Of a stretch of DNA of 64,000 nucleotides, positions 1 to 11,874 are shown piece by piece. Location: NCBI GenBank assembly GCA_032622095.1, contig CP136065.1:243269530-243333529 (forward strand), given 5' to 3'. The position numbers were made by a program, and so were the translations under genes. The stretch is from Siphonodentalium dalli (lineage: Eukaryota; Mollusca; Scaphopoda; Gadilida; Siphonodentaliidae). The notes under the pieces were generated by a model. It did not search any database and was not told the DNA's origin. It was given only the letters and a program-made list of their open reading frames with translations. The first letter of the stretch is position 1. Every line of letters starts with the position of its first letter.

Positions 1-98
1 AAGAATGCTATTAAACACCACTTGTGAGTATAAACATATAGTGTTTTTAAATTAAAACATAATAACTTTCGTTCAACCACTCCTTGTTTCAATTTCAG

Positions 99-219
99 AT
101 TTATCGAATCAAACTATCTCCATGGGCAGGGAAAATGTATGATGACAAATATGTTCCAAAGGCATCCATGCTGACTATTGTGCTCACCTCACCCAAATGG
201 ATACTATGAACTATTTCAA
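99..219 (+). pseudogene. Possible broken exon, chitin-binding-like
   Basis: A pyrimidine-rich acceptor ending in AG precedes position 99 and a GTAAGT donor follows 219. In the frame that enters with one leftover base, the stretch reads 40 codons with a single TGA near 171. The last residues read C-S-P-H-P-N-G-Y-Y-E-L-F-Q, which resembles the start of a type-2 chitin-binding domain (Cys, then P-N-G-Y-Y). No partner exon was found before 2.7 kb. It could be a pseudoexon or chance; the two strong splice signals are the main support. Confidence 0.25.
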
Positions 220-416
220 GTAAGTAACTTTCATTAATATTCCAAACTGAATGCCTTTTAATTTGAAGAGTGATGAATTAATGACACCATGGATTCATAA
301 ATGGTACAGGTGTAATCTCTGCAGGACAATATACCTTTCTCAATGAAAACAACTTAACACCAAAGGCAAAAGTGGTTTTTGTTAGCTGTGTTTTATTCTG
401 TTATTATACTCCCAAG

Positions 417-730
417 GATGGGGGTATACTGGATTATATGCGTCCGTCTAGTCGTCGAGCCGTCCGTGTGTCTGTCCACTCATATATATCAACCATGGGT
501 TATCGGATTTCATTGCAATTTTGTATGCATGTTTGCCACCAGGATGGCTTTCAAAAGAGGATTCATTGATGTTCAAGAGTTATCCCTCTTTCTTTATCTG
601 AAAATGTCAGTATCCGTCCGTCATTTGTTATCATTATCAAGTAATTTATTCGCTCATCACATTCTTTTTCACAATTTGATTTCCAACCTGCCCATATTTA
701 AATTTTCACAATGGGGGTATCCCAGCACCG
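417..730. repeat. Dispersed repeat bounded by ATGGGGGTAT
   Basis: The motif ATGGGGGTAT occurs at 418-427 and again at 711-720. Between them lies a GTCCGTCC-rich stretch followed by a degenerate sequence of the kind also seen at 8765. The open frames here are in overlapping frames with no protein signature, so I read it as a non-coding repeat. Confidence 0.35.
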
Positions 731-1174
731 TGGTGCAACCTCTTATATTGCCATTGTGTTACGGGTTTTTGATAATTGTGTTTTCATAAATCGTGATATT
801 TCAGAATATATGGTAAATGTTGATGTATCATATATCATAGTATCAAAAGTAATATATAATATAATGTGATATGATACAGTTTAGTCAAATTTCTAAGCTC
901 CCATGCAATTTGTTAAAAAGTGGCATATTTGTCAGGTGTTTCCTCACCAAATATACATAACAATTTAGTCCGTTCAGAGCAATTTAAAGCAGTCCCATAC
1001 TTGATACAAATATATTCACATCGCAATTGATTTGAATATGTTCCAAACTTATCTTTCAGCCAATTCACAGATCCAGAATTCTGGCATGCATATATCTGAA
1101 GTCGCATCCACTGCAGTGCTACTATAGGTAAATGAATGGTTACAACATAATGTGCAGCTAGGGGACATGTCTCT
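731..1174. other. AT-rich spacer, no gene seen
   Basis: No convincing gene. A 64-codon minus-strand frame (913-1107) is Cys-containing but matches no family I recognise and has no splice signals. Confidence 0.4.
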
Positions 1175-1970
1175 ATTCCGAAGGTTCGCTATTCCGAAGG
1201 TTCATTATTCCGAAGGTTCGCTATTCCGAAGAGTCACTATTCCGAAGGTTCGATATTCCGAAGGTTCTCTATTCTGAAGGTTCGCTATTCCGAAGGTTTT
1301 TGTTATTTTAAAGGTTAACTCTATTTTTTATTGAATATTGAGAGGGTTCTTTTTATAAAGGAAATAACTTAAAACATTAAAACAATAAATGTGATTTTTT
1401 TTTTCGTGGGTTTCCTTGAAATTACTTATGACTTTATAGCTCAATAATCTTAATAGAGGCAATAATATGCCAGCTAAAGGCAGTTTATAACAGTGGGGTT
1501 ATATAATGAATACTGGAGCGCCATAACATACTGCGTAGCAAGGCCCACTTAATTTTAGATTCACCGATTATATTTTTTATAGTGCCTTGATATAAGGTTT
1601 TCATTACAATCTATGACATAAAATATGATTAAAATACTATATTCATCACCATTTGAAACCTCTGTGTCTAAAAAGATTCCAATAGTGAAATAGAAAACAG
1701 CTGAAATCATAAAACGATTCTCCCCGTTATGGCTCCCAGAATGCCACAGAATTTAAACTAAAAATGTATTTTCAATGGAAGGGGAAATAACTCTTTAAAA
1801 TATAGTTATCCCCCCCATTGAAAATACCAGATGAAACATAACGCCCAGAATAGCGAACATTCGGAATAGTGAACCTTCGGAATAGCGAACCTTCGGGATA
1901 ATGAACATTCGGAATTGGGAACCTTCGGAATAATGAACCTTCGGAACAGCAAACCTTCGGAATAGAGAAC
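1175..1970. mobile_element. Foldback element with 16-bp terminal repeats
   Basis: The left end is about eight head-to-tail 16-bp units of the form ATTCCGAAGGTTCGCT (1175-1302). The right end (about 1851-1970) is the same unit array in reverse complement, with variants such as TTCGGAATAGTGAACC. Inverted arrays at both ends of an AT-rich core are the architecture of foldback transposons. The core (1545-1827) is a separate repeat with a second copy at 60752-61055. There is no coding capacity, so it would be non-autonomous. Confidence 0.65.
1545..1827 (+). repeat. Dispersed repeat, copy 1
   Basis: Colinear over about 280 bp with 60752-61055, sharing stretches such as ATAGTGCCTTGATATA and the block around AATGGAAGGGGAA-TAACTC. 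The two copies differ at many sites, so they are old. It is nested in the foldback element here but not at the second locus. Confidence 0.7.
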
Positions 1971-2073
1971 CATACCCGTGCAGCTATAATGAGAAACATT
2001 TGAACCTACCAATGCACAAATTTGAAAGGATAGCCCTTGTGAGTCATATGGTGGGTATTAAAATATAAGTTGC

Positions 2074-2161
2074 AAGCACGGCGTCCTATTTATAAGCGAA
2101 ATAAAGATAACAAGCTACCAGGGGTGTTGTTTATTTCGCTTATAAATCGGACGCTGTGCTT
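2074..2161. repeat. Short inverted repeat (hairpin)
   Basis: Arms 2074-2106 and 2129-2161 are near-complementary over about 32 bases around TATTTATAAGCGAAATAAA, with a 22-base loop. Probably a remnant of a small inverted-repeat element. Confidence 0.6.
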
Positions 2162-2446
2162 ATACCATATTTATAACACCAACTTAGTCCGAGAATTTTA
2201 CAATCAGTGGTGAGTTGCTCTCACCTGCAACTCACCAATGAAATATGTGGTCAGTCTTATATACAAACCTGGTCTGGTGAATACCAAGCAATACTGCATA
2301 GAATAGTGATCGATTACTATGGACTAAATTTGTATGTATTTGTGCCGAATCATGACAATTGTGTTAATCTTGGATTTTGTGCATTATTACTACAAATCGT
2401 ATTATTTGTTCCATACATTCGAAGGCGGATTTATCAGCGCCTTCAA

Positions 2447-2614
2447 CCAATGTAAGTTGTCCAATGGGGTCCGGTTATACCAAACTTTATTTACTTTAAA
2501 TATATGTAGTTGCCTGGGCAGTAAAATGCAGTCTGTCGTTGATTAAATTTTTTCATTGGTGGGGGGGGGGGCAGTTTACTCGGTAACCGGACCTCAATGG
2601 ATAACTTACATTGG
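2447..2614. mobile_element. MITE with ~31-bp terminal inverted repeats
   Basis: The left end starts CCAATGTAAGTTGTCC and the right end finishes GGATAACTTACATTGG; the arms continue inward through TCCGGTTA / TAACCGGA. The interior holds a run of 12 or more G. The element lies about 90 bp upstream of the decayed gene that follows and has no open frame. Confidence 0.65.
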
Positions 2615-2705
2615 TCTAGGGCCGATTGGCGTGTTATAAATTCTCAAAATGTCTTCTATCTCATTGCAGGTCAACAAATTTTGATGACGCCTGCATCAGA
2701 CAAAG

Positions 2706-5700
2706 ATGACTAAGAAAATAACTGTGATCAAAGGGCCAGCACACGCAGTCAACAAAGGAGACAGAGAACACAACTGTAACTGAATGGTCAAAGTGTGTCA
2801 TATGTCAAAGGGACAAATTGGATAATGCCGACAAACTAGTATGTCCTGCTGATTCTACACGGGCCAAGCTTGCTCGAAATATTGGTAATTCAAGGGAGCT
2901 TGATGAGATGCCAGTTTTCATGACGGAAGCTAGGATTAATGATGGAGATGGTGTTGAAAATACCTTACAGTGGCATCGGGCTTTGTGGCATAAAGGGTGC
3001 TTCAATAAATTTGATGATCATCATTTAAATAGGAAAAGGAAGACCACTGTAGATTCCCAGCACAGTCCTGTGAAAACACGACCAATAATTGGATCGCCAG
3101 ATAAACTATCAAAATATGTTTGCTTTTTTGACTGTGATATAGTGAATGGGACATTTTTACATCAAACAGAAACAAAGGAAGTGACATCTAACGTCAAGAG
3201 AGCAGCTGAATTTTTGGATGACAGAAAACTCCTAGTCAAATTAGCCACAACAGATATGGTTGCTCGGGATGCTAAGTACCATAGACGATGCCTCATAGAG
3301 TTATACAACAGAGACCAAACAGCAAGGAGAGAGCAAAAACGCCAAACTGAAAATTCTTTCAAAAAATGTCAAGTTTTGTCTGTGTTAGTGTCATATATCA
3401 ATGACTCTTGAAGAAAGAGAAGCTGATATATGTCCAGTATTCCTTTTGTCGGATCTTCGCAAAATGTACAGTGATCGAATTAAACAGTTAGGAATTGTTC
3501 CCAATTTATCAGCACACTCTGAAGGTCGTGGCGGTACAGTGATGCTTGGGTTCGAAGATGACATTACAGAATCAATAAAGCAAGCTAGTTCCAGCTTAGA
3601 TGCTTCCTCTGATGCCATTGTTTTAGCCAAGGCTGCTAATATCGTGAGGCGCGAAATGTTCAACAAAGTCAACATGTTCAATGGCTCATTCTCTCGTAAT
3701 TGTGAGGCAGATTCTGTTCCAGATAAACTACAATGTCTGATTGACATGATACCCAAGTATTAACCACCAATCAGCATCTGTAGCCAAATCTGCAAGCTCA
3801 GCAATTTCGCAACTCATAATATTCAACAGTGTTAAACATAAGCGAGACTAAAAGATTACAGCTGTAAAACAGAACCGACAGAGAAACTCCGTTGCCAATA
3901 TACCTCAGCCTGATATTACATGCTCACACAAGAAAAAAGTCAATTGTCGATTCACTCCATCAGCATGGATTGTGCATATCTTATGATCGAATGATGAGCT
4001 ATCCACAAAGTTAGCAAATGATGTATGTGATATATACCACAGGGAGTCTGCCCACCCACTCTGAATAAAGGAATATTTGTAAAAGGAGCAGTGGATAATG
4101 TGGACCACAATCCGAGTTCAAGATCTGCAAAGGATAGCTTTCATGGGACTGCCATTTCTCTAACACAGCACCAGTTGATTGATGAGTCCACTTTGTCAAC
4201 AAATATGTCCAATTCAAGACTTCGTCTAGTATCTGACACAGCAGAGTCCACTGCGAAATCACACAAGATACGCCCCCTACCAGAATGATATACATATATC
4301 AAACATGTTCTTTCACGAAAAACTGCAATGTTTGTCCCGGTTTCGACAATCAGTCCTGTCTCTTCGGGTGGATTGATAAATGGCGATGTTTTAAAAGATG
4401 AGCTGAACTGGGTGCAAAGTGTTAAACAAAGCTGTCAGCAACCAGATTGCAGTCCTGTAGAAAATGTGTCATGGTCAGCACACCATGCGAGTGTGGCGAA
4501 CATAACACAGCAGAAGTTACAGACAGTGCTCCTGCCATTGTTTGCAAAGTATGCAAATTCTATCAGTATGATCTGTCATTGCATGGACTGCATCTTCATG
4601 GCTACAAACCAGCTGAATCAGAACCAGGTTCCTGTATTTGCTGCTGACCAGCCACTCTACGCACTGACAAAAGAGGTACAATGGAGGTGGCCGGATATAT
4701 ATGGAGAACATATTTGTGTGGTGGTGATGGGCTCATTGCATATTGAGATGTCGTTCCTCCATCCTATCGGGCAGTGGCTGGAAGGAGTGGGTGGGAGAGT
4801 GTTCTCGTTACACACCAGGCAAGGCTCATAGCTTCATCGACAGTCATCACGTAACGCAGCGTAGATGGGGTCACCAAGTGACACTGGTTGTATTATACCT
4901 CATGAAAAGCCAAGCTTATGATTACCTCAGCAATTCAGATAATGACCCTCTGAATTTTCAAAACTGGTGTGAAAGAGAAATGGACAGGCATCCGCAATTA
5001 TTCTACTGCAATACAGTTATGCAGCTGGAATCGCTGTTGATGAGATTTATGAGGTCAATCAGAGAGGGTAACTTTGATCTATTCATAGCTGGTTGTGAAG
5101 AAATTGTACCATGGATGTTCCTGATGGATCACACGCATTATGCGAGATGGATGTCAGTCCATGTTCGAGATCTGTCTACTTTGGAAGTCAATCACCCAGA
5201 CATATACAAGAACCTTTGTGCTGGAAAATTCGTCGTTCAGAAGACAAGTCATAAATTTTCCAGTATTGCTCTGGATCACAACCATGAGCAGATGATAAAT
5301 ATAGTGAAAGGCGATGGAGGCATGATTGGCTTAACTGGTGATCATGTGTCACTCCTGCGTTGGTCCAATGCTGGACCAGAGATAGCAAGATTTATCACCG
5401 GGTTTATGGAGAGCAAGCCACTATGGATTAAAGATCAAAGACATCGTGAACAATATCCAAGTATTCAAAAAGAATTTCTCACCAATGTGGAGAATCTGTT
5501 GGCTTCATTTTGTAAAGTGGGCAATCTTTTCATTGACACCAAGGGTGAGTTAACAACATTGGACACAAATATTGTGATGGATCAATCGATTGTGGACCGG
5601 ATGCGAATGGCAGCAGACATGGGACAGGGTCAATATGAGAAGTTCAAGCTGGAGAGACTTGTTACTTGCGAATTACCTCTCGATGATGTCATCAGCAAGA

Positions 5701-7212
5701 ATATGGTCAAACTATTTCGCTCTCCAACAAAGAAGACAAAGGACAGAAAGATCTGCAGTTAACATCATTGAAGTCATATATTGCTTTGTTCTCCAGAATG
5801 TACATTAGGTGTCTTGGTCGAGGTGAGGGACATATTATAATTCTTTAAACACGAAAACAGCCCATATCCACCAGCTCTGACTGACATGGGAAACATGAGA
5901 ACGGGAAATAAAGCAGATCTAGCACAATGTCTTGAAAATACTTCACCTCTGGCTGTGTGTTCTGCAGATTTACCAACAGTGGATGCAGAAATAATTGATG
6001 GTGCTGCATTGGTTCATAACCTGTCACCGAGAGTTGCTAACAGTAAAGACCTGAACACTTACCTGAACACTTTTTATGACTATGCAAATACAATCTTCAT
6101 GTCGTATATAGTCTCACTGTTGGAAAGAGTGAAGCGAGTTGACATTGTGATATTTACCTACCAGATCCCCTGAAGACTTCAACTCGTGAACGATGAGGCA
6201 CCGGAGAACGTCGCCATGTAACATCTGAAACACCACTGCCATCGAAATGGGGAGTTTTCTTACATAATGAGTCAAACAAAGCTGAACTCTTCTACTTCCT
6301 GGCCGAATATGTGTCATGCCAAACAGTACAGTATGGAACGTGCATAGTGACAACGATCGAGGACAAGGTTTTGATCACAAGAAATGAATCAGCACCTGCA
6401 CTGAACAGTCTGCAACCGTGTAATCACGAGGAAGCCGACACTAGATTTATATGTCAGGCTGTGCGGCTAATGGGTGCAAAAGGATCATAGTACGGGCTAA
6501 TGACACAGATATTCTTGTCCTCGCTACCGCATATGTAAATCGTTTGAAATTGGCAGAGGTATGGGTTATTATTGGAGCTGGAAAGTCTAAGAAATACCTC
6601 GCTGCCCATGCTATTGCAAATAACACCGGAAATGCTAAGTCAGAAGTTTTACCTCTATTTCACAGTCTCACCGGATGTGACACAGTGTCCTTCTTCGGTA
6701 GCTGTGGGAAGAAAACCTTTTGAGAAACATGGAAAAATTATGATGAATTGACTGAGGCTCTTCAGCTTTTGAAGGAGTATGACGGCACTTTCAACGAGGC
6801 AACATTTACAGTCATACAACATTTCATCATCATGTCATACAGTAGGGTATGTCAGGAATCGACAGTGGATGAGGCAAGGAGATTTATGTTCACTGAGGGT
6901 AGACAGATTGTAAACATTCAACATACTGAAGCAGCTCTCACGGAACATGTCAAACGGGCAGTATATCAAGGAGTGTGCGTATGGAACCAGTCTGACATCA
7001 GACAACAACGACTTCCTGGTCCATCATTGTACGGATGGAAAAAGTGAGATGATAAATGGGTTCCCGTCTGGACAGATCTTGCAGAAACATCAAAAGCGTG
7101 TAAAGAATTGGTTAAATGTGGTTGCAAAAAGGGTTGTCGTGGGATGTGTAGTTGCAAGAAAAACATGCTGAAATGTACTGAACTGTGCAGTTGCAAAGGC
7201 GGCTGTGAATGA
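2706..7212 (+). pseudogene. Decayed multi-domain gene, FEN1/PIN-like core
   Basis: One ancestral reading frame can be followed through about 4.5 kb, broken by many frameshifts and stops. In order: a C-x2-C motif (C-V-I-C-Q, near 2793) followed by W-H-K-G-C (near 2990); a second Cys/His set ending Y-H-R-R-C (near 3290); D-N-V-D-H-N-P-S-S (4097); Q-P-L-Y-A-L-T-K (4645); an uninterrupted frame of about 300 codons to 5762; then E-E-A-D (6428), N-D-T-D (6499), T-G-C-D (6670); and a Cys-rich CXC-like tail (7108-7209) ending in TGA at 7210. I recognise this domain order as an unnamed repetitive family in invertebrates. The spacing E-x-x-D / D-x-D / G-C-D parallels the catalytic acids of FEN1/XPG nucleases, which is my inference. 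Breaks near 2735, 3405, 3760-4090, 4800, 5765-5880, 6160-6240 and 6476 make it non-functional. A possible acceptor (CATTGCAG) lies at 2668. Confidence 0.8.
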
Positions 7213-8120
7213 CTGATACTATCTCATGTACCTTGAGGTTTATGCAGTGTGTGTCACCAAATATTATAACATACAACATATTAGGACAAACCTAATCACG
7301 CATAGTGTTTGTAATATAGAATTTAAGGATTTATTAGTGGATCAACGTTCTCAAGTAAATCATGTTTCCCAATTTCACTTAACGCAAACGATATGGCTAA
7401 ACATGTAATGATCTGAACACCATGTATGCTTCAACTGTTTGTATTGAACATACAGGTTCAAATTTGAGTTGCTTATATTGGATATAATCATATAGTCTTT
7501 AAATACAGCACCCAATTCGAACAAATATATTTTCTTGGTTGAAATGAGAAGAAAAAATGACAAATTTAGTAAACTTTTAAGTTCTAGGTCATTAAATAAT
7601 TAAAGATCTGAATAAAACATGGATGAGTTGCTGTATTAATCCAGATCACCTCTAGATATCTGAAAAATGAATACTATGTAAAATTAAATCAATTCTTACT
7701 CCTATGTGGACACCCCTGGAAGTTTGTAGTGGAATTTCATGCTGATGACCTTGACCTCAAGGTCATGTAGTGTGTCTGTGAATTTGGGTCTCGCTTCAAA
7801 CTGAACTCACATGGTATACTCTATATGTATGCCAATTTTCATGCTTTTATCCAGATTTGCACACCCCATTGGCTTACAGCCCCCACTAGTGGGTGGATTT
7901 ATTAAAAGAGCGTTTATTCTTCGCGCCGTAAAAAGAGCGTTTCGATGCGCGCAATGACCAGCGTTCGGCTGTTGTTCAGTTCATTCTTGAGGATAGGAAT
8001 AACAAAAAACTCTAAGCTTGTTCCCCAACCCTCTTTTTAACATTTATCAATTATATGTCATCTCTATGTATTGTTTGTAATTTGTTCTTTTTAGTTCAAA
8101 TAACATATTGTTTAAACTAG
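7213..8120. other. Spacer, no gene seen
   Basis: AT-rich sequence with no coding frame I can support. It contains the inverted AGGTCA palindrome at 7746 and a pair of AAAGAGCG motifs at 7905 and 7932, listed separately. Confidence 0.4.
7746..7765. promoter_or_regulatory. Inverted AGGTCA palindrome
   Basis: Exact sequence TGACCTTGACCTCAAGGTCA: outer half-sites TGACCT and AGGTCA face each other and a further TGACCT lies inside. Nuclear receptors bind AGGTCA half-sites. No gene is attached to it here, and the same phrase occurs in molluscan repeats, so it may simply be part of a repeat. Confidence 0.3.
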
Positions 8121-8163
8121 ATCATTGTCAGGACGGCAGTTACTAGTAAGGTTACTATTAGAA

Positions 8164-8275
8164 ACGCGTATGTATACGGGAATTTTTAGCTATATACGGG
8201 AACTTTTAGCTACCCATACCCGCACACGTATGTATACGGGAACTTTTAGCTACCATACCCGCACACGCGTGTGCA
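8164..8275. repeat. Minisatellite, TATACGGGAACTTTTAGCTA
   Basis: Three copies of TATACGGGAAnTTTTAGCTA, two of them followed by CCATACCCGCACACG. Short imperfect tandem array; no coding content. Confidence 0.7.
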
Positions 8276-8764
8276 ACGCAAACTATTTTACGCGTATAAT
8301 TTTGCAACATCAGATGTTAGTCTATAGACGTGTTTTCACAAAGTAGACCTTTAACGGCATTCTTCTACATGACTGTAAATAGAAATATTTTTTGCATGGA
8401 TTCACGTCCGACAATAACATTTCGGATAAATGTTCAATAACTACGAGTTCGGCTGAGAGCTTAATGTCTTGTCTTGAATTCATTTGTCCGTGTGCATTCA
8501 TATTGTCGCCATTGGCGGATGTACGAATAATTTGTTTTCTTACTACTTTTTGTTTATTTTTCAAGTTTTTATAAACGTTAGAATTGATTCACGACAATGA
8601 TGCTCCACTGTCAAGTAAAGTGCGGTTTTTTGTATTGTCTATTATTCATTGATGCCAGCTTTCAAATCTTGGTCATATTTTATGTTGTTGATGGGAATTT
8701 GGGCAATTTTTCCGTTAGAAATTTAGGTTTCTCGTCGTTTGCATGTTCAGAAGAATGTTTGGTA

Positions 8765-9495
8765 TGCCGTCCGTCCGCCCGTCCCGAATTTGTAAGAGTC
8801 ATAACTTGAACAACTGTAAACGGATTTCAAATATTTGTGGTATATGAGTTCACCTGACCATTACCTAGAATGCGTTCGCAAGCCAGGTCCGGCCGGATAT
8901 TTTTACCCGAGTTATTGGACTTTGTTTATTATTTTTGTCGAATTTACAAATAGCAAATAGACGACGTTACAGGGCTCATTTCCACAAATGTCGACGGATT
9001 TCAAAGAATTTTGGTATATGAGTTCACATGACCAGTATCTAGAACGAGGTCGCAAACCAGGTCCGGCCGGAATCGGATATCTTCAGCAGAGTTATTGGAC
9101 TTTGTTTATTTTTGTGTGTGCAAATGAACGGCGTCACTGGGCTCATTTCCACAAATGTCAACGGATTTCAAAGATTTTTGGTATATGAGTTCACATGACC
9201 AGTATCTAGAACGAGTTCGCAAACCAGGTCTGGCCGAATATTTTCAGCAGACTTATTGGACTTTGTTTATTTTGTGTGTGCAAATGAACGACGTCACAGG
9301 GCTCATTTCCACAAATGTCAACGGATTTCAAAGATTTTTGGTATATGAGTTCACATGACCAGTGTTTAGAACGAGTTCGCAAACCAGGTCCGGTCGGATA
9401 TTTTCAGCAGAGTTATTGGACTTTAGTGCAAATGAACGACGTCACATGGCTAATTTCCACAAATGTCAGTACCTAAAAGGAGGTCGCAAGCCAGG
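8765..9495. repeat. Tandem repeat of ~160-175 bp units
   Basis: CGGATTTCAAA recurs at 8821, 8995, 9162 and 9322, giving periods of 174, 167 and 160. Each unit carries TATATGAGTTCACATGACCA, then a CGCAAACCAGGTC-like motif, TTATTGGACTTTGTTTATT and a CAAATGAACGACGTCAC-like motif. It starts after a GTCCGTCCGCCCGTCC tract and decays near 9495. The open frames in it are by-products of the repeat. Confidence 0.85.
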
Positions 9496-9729
9496 ATTTT
9501 TGACAAAATTCCACCTCTTGTTTAGCATATACTGAGAACGCAAACATTATTGAGAATGCACTTCCCCAACTGCACAATTCGGCGGGGGATACCGTCGTCT
9601 GCGACTGCTTGTTGGATTTTGAGGGTGATAATTTCTATGTATAAATTGGTCGCTTGGTGGTGTAGAATCTGATTGGAGGTAGCTGCGTTAAGGTAAAGAG
9701 TGTTGATGAGAAAAATGTCTTTATCTTTC

Positions 9730-10270
9730 AGAGGGTTGACACCTGGGACGGATGTTGATTGATAACAAAACGTGCTCTAATATTTTGCTCACGAACTGCA
9801 AAAGTGACTGCTTCGTCGATGGATTTATGATTCATTCGCATAAGAGGAATTAGAAGGGGTCCGTCTTCTAAACCATCGATAAACTTTGAAAGAATTTGAT
9901 TTTGAATTGCAGGAATATAATTTCGTCAGAACAAATTTTCTGTCGCAATATCGTATAACCGTTCGACAAAAGCGGGAATCGTTTCATCGCGATTTGTATG
10001 TTTTTTGAAAATAACGAAGTCGTGTTTTTTTTGTCGGGGATATCACAAAATCTTGTTTCAATTTTGTTTTAAGGTGGATCCTATTCACATGTCTTGGCTC
10101 GTTTCAATTTGTTATAAAAAAAAAAAAGAGACTTCGTTTTGTGTAGTTTGTAAAGCCAATGTCGGAAGTTCCGAGTCTGTCGGCATCTACTACACGTGCA
10201 TAACTTTCTAATGATCTAATCCATGACCGAAAATAAATTCGTTTCGTCGTTAAAGGTAGAAATTGATTGT
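9730..10270 (-). pseudogene. Decayed LTR-retrotransposon Gag (capsid-like)
   Basis: The minus strand encodes a helix-rich stretch typical of Gag capsid regions: R-D-E-T-I-P-A-F-V-E-R-L-Y-D-I-A, then a stop, then I-Q-N-Q-I-L-S-K-F-I-D-G-L and E-A-V-T-F-A-V-R-E-Q. The order (E-x-V/I-x-x-F-hydrophobic-x-R-L, then F-x-x-G-L, then A-x-x-x-A) is that of Ty3/gypsy-type Gag. Further upstream a degraded W-I-R-S-L-E-S-Y-A-R segment can be read in a second frame. Multiple stops and shifts. No protease, polymerase or clear LTR was found nearby, so it is a fragment. Confidence 0.45.
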
Positions 10271-11002
10271 GATAATGACGCGATTTGTGTAACGTTTGTT
10301 TGCTGGAGTCTAGAAATTGTTTGAGCGGAAATCGAAAATAAAATTTAACTCAAATGTTCTGCAATATTTGTCAATTATTCGGATTTTGTTTGTGTATTAT
10401 TGTCGGATTTATAGGAAGCTGCATTGTGGTATTGATGATCGGGAATTTTGTGTAGTATGTGTAGTTTCTATATGTGTAAAATTGCGGGGTTAATGCGCAT
10501 GACCACAAGAACGTGCGTCTGCCATTAATATTTTTGAGTAGGCTAGAACTTTGGACTACGTTGGAAAATGCACTTTATTGAAGGTTTGAATAATTTCGAG
10601 TGACAGAAATATTGTTAATTTCGAATGAGTCACACGTATGCTAAAAATTAAGAGATTATTCAACGATTGTTGCAGAATGGTAACGGAAATAGTTGAACAA
10701 AAATAGATATGTAGATTCGGAGTCTTCTCGGTCGTCGTTTCTTTTTCTGTCATGTGAGTCTATCGTCGTTATGTGTTGTTGGATCATCGGTCAACTTCAG
10801 TTCTATTTGTGTTCTGTGGCTTTGGCATATACATTTTTATCTTTTCTTCCGTCGATTATATTTATTTGCCTTCGTTATCTCTGTCTTCGTACCAAACTAT
10901 ATGTTATTTGCGTTGTGTCTGTGGTCTTTTGTCTTCCAGCGATTATATTTTATTCTGCTTTCTGTGTCTTTGTCTTTTCGTCTGTGGTCATTTCTTTTCT
11001 AG

Positions 11003-11145
11003 CAATTTGTGTGTTTAGTTTACTCTTTATTCGTTTGTCTTTTATCCTGTCTGTGACTTCGTGTTGTGATACTGCGGCGTGTTCTCGGAACCATTACAAT
11101 TTGTGTGTTTAGTTTACTCTTTATTCATTTGTCTTTTGTCCTGCG
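11003..11145. repeat. Short tandem duplication, pyrimidine-rich
   Basis: CAATTTGTGTGTTTAGTTTA begins at 11003 and again at 11097, each followed by CTCTTTATTCnTTTGTCTTTT. It closes a pyrimidine-rich tract from 10730 whose open frames show no protein signature. Confidence 0.6.
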
Positions 11146-11874
11146 TGTGCAAGTTTCGATCAATTCGCGACATGCGTTTACTGTGAGTTCAACAGCGTCA
11201 TGAAAAACACTGAGCTGGTTCGTCACCTCTTCGTTCACATGTAATTTGTAAACAGTGTTTATGGACGCAGTTAAGACTCCTGGTGCCTCTTATAAATAAA
11301 GTAAATTTCAAGTTTTCACTATATATACGACGTGACGTATTATATATATAGCATAAAGAGAACACCTGAGAATGTGCACTCGAATTCAAACCCGGTAGCA
11401 GATGCAACAGCCACTTTTGAATCTCAAGATTGCGGACACTTGCTACCCGAGATCTCTTGCAATATGGTGATATGGGAAGTGATTAAGTAATAATTACACA
11501 CTGGTCAATTAAATTTATTTTCTTATCATCAATACAACATAGTATGCATGCAAGACATATATGACATCAACATATTAAATTAAGACAATATCATGGGCTT
11601 TCCTTGTGAAAGTTGACAGATTCATAATTGTCTTTTTATTTCTAGTCTTGAAGAGTTCCGACAATTTGTAAGTATTCGGTCTTCTGTAGAAATAGGGTTG
11701 CAAATAGATCGATCTGAGTGCCTTTAATTCTATTCACTTCTGGATAGCGTGATACTCGTCACCTAGTTCTTTATATATCATCATACACATAGGTTCATAT
11801 TGGACCTAGATATTGACATTGTTTTTTTAATTTATTTATTTATTTTGAAATCGAATATTTTTTAAACTAACGCC

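Noticed and set aside
913-1107. 64-codon Cys-containing minus-strand frame
   Set aside because: No splice signals, no recognisable family and no conserved partner nearby.
8988-9358. Overlapping open frames with Y-M-S-S-H-D-Q-Y-L-E-R repeats
   Set aside because: They are produced by the ~165-bp tandem repeat and shift frame from unit to unit.
10693-11112. 139-codon frame rich in Phe, Leu, Cys and Ser
   Set aside because: It is the translation of a pyrimidine-rich tract with a short tandem duplication; two other frames are also open.
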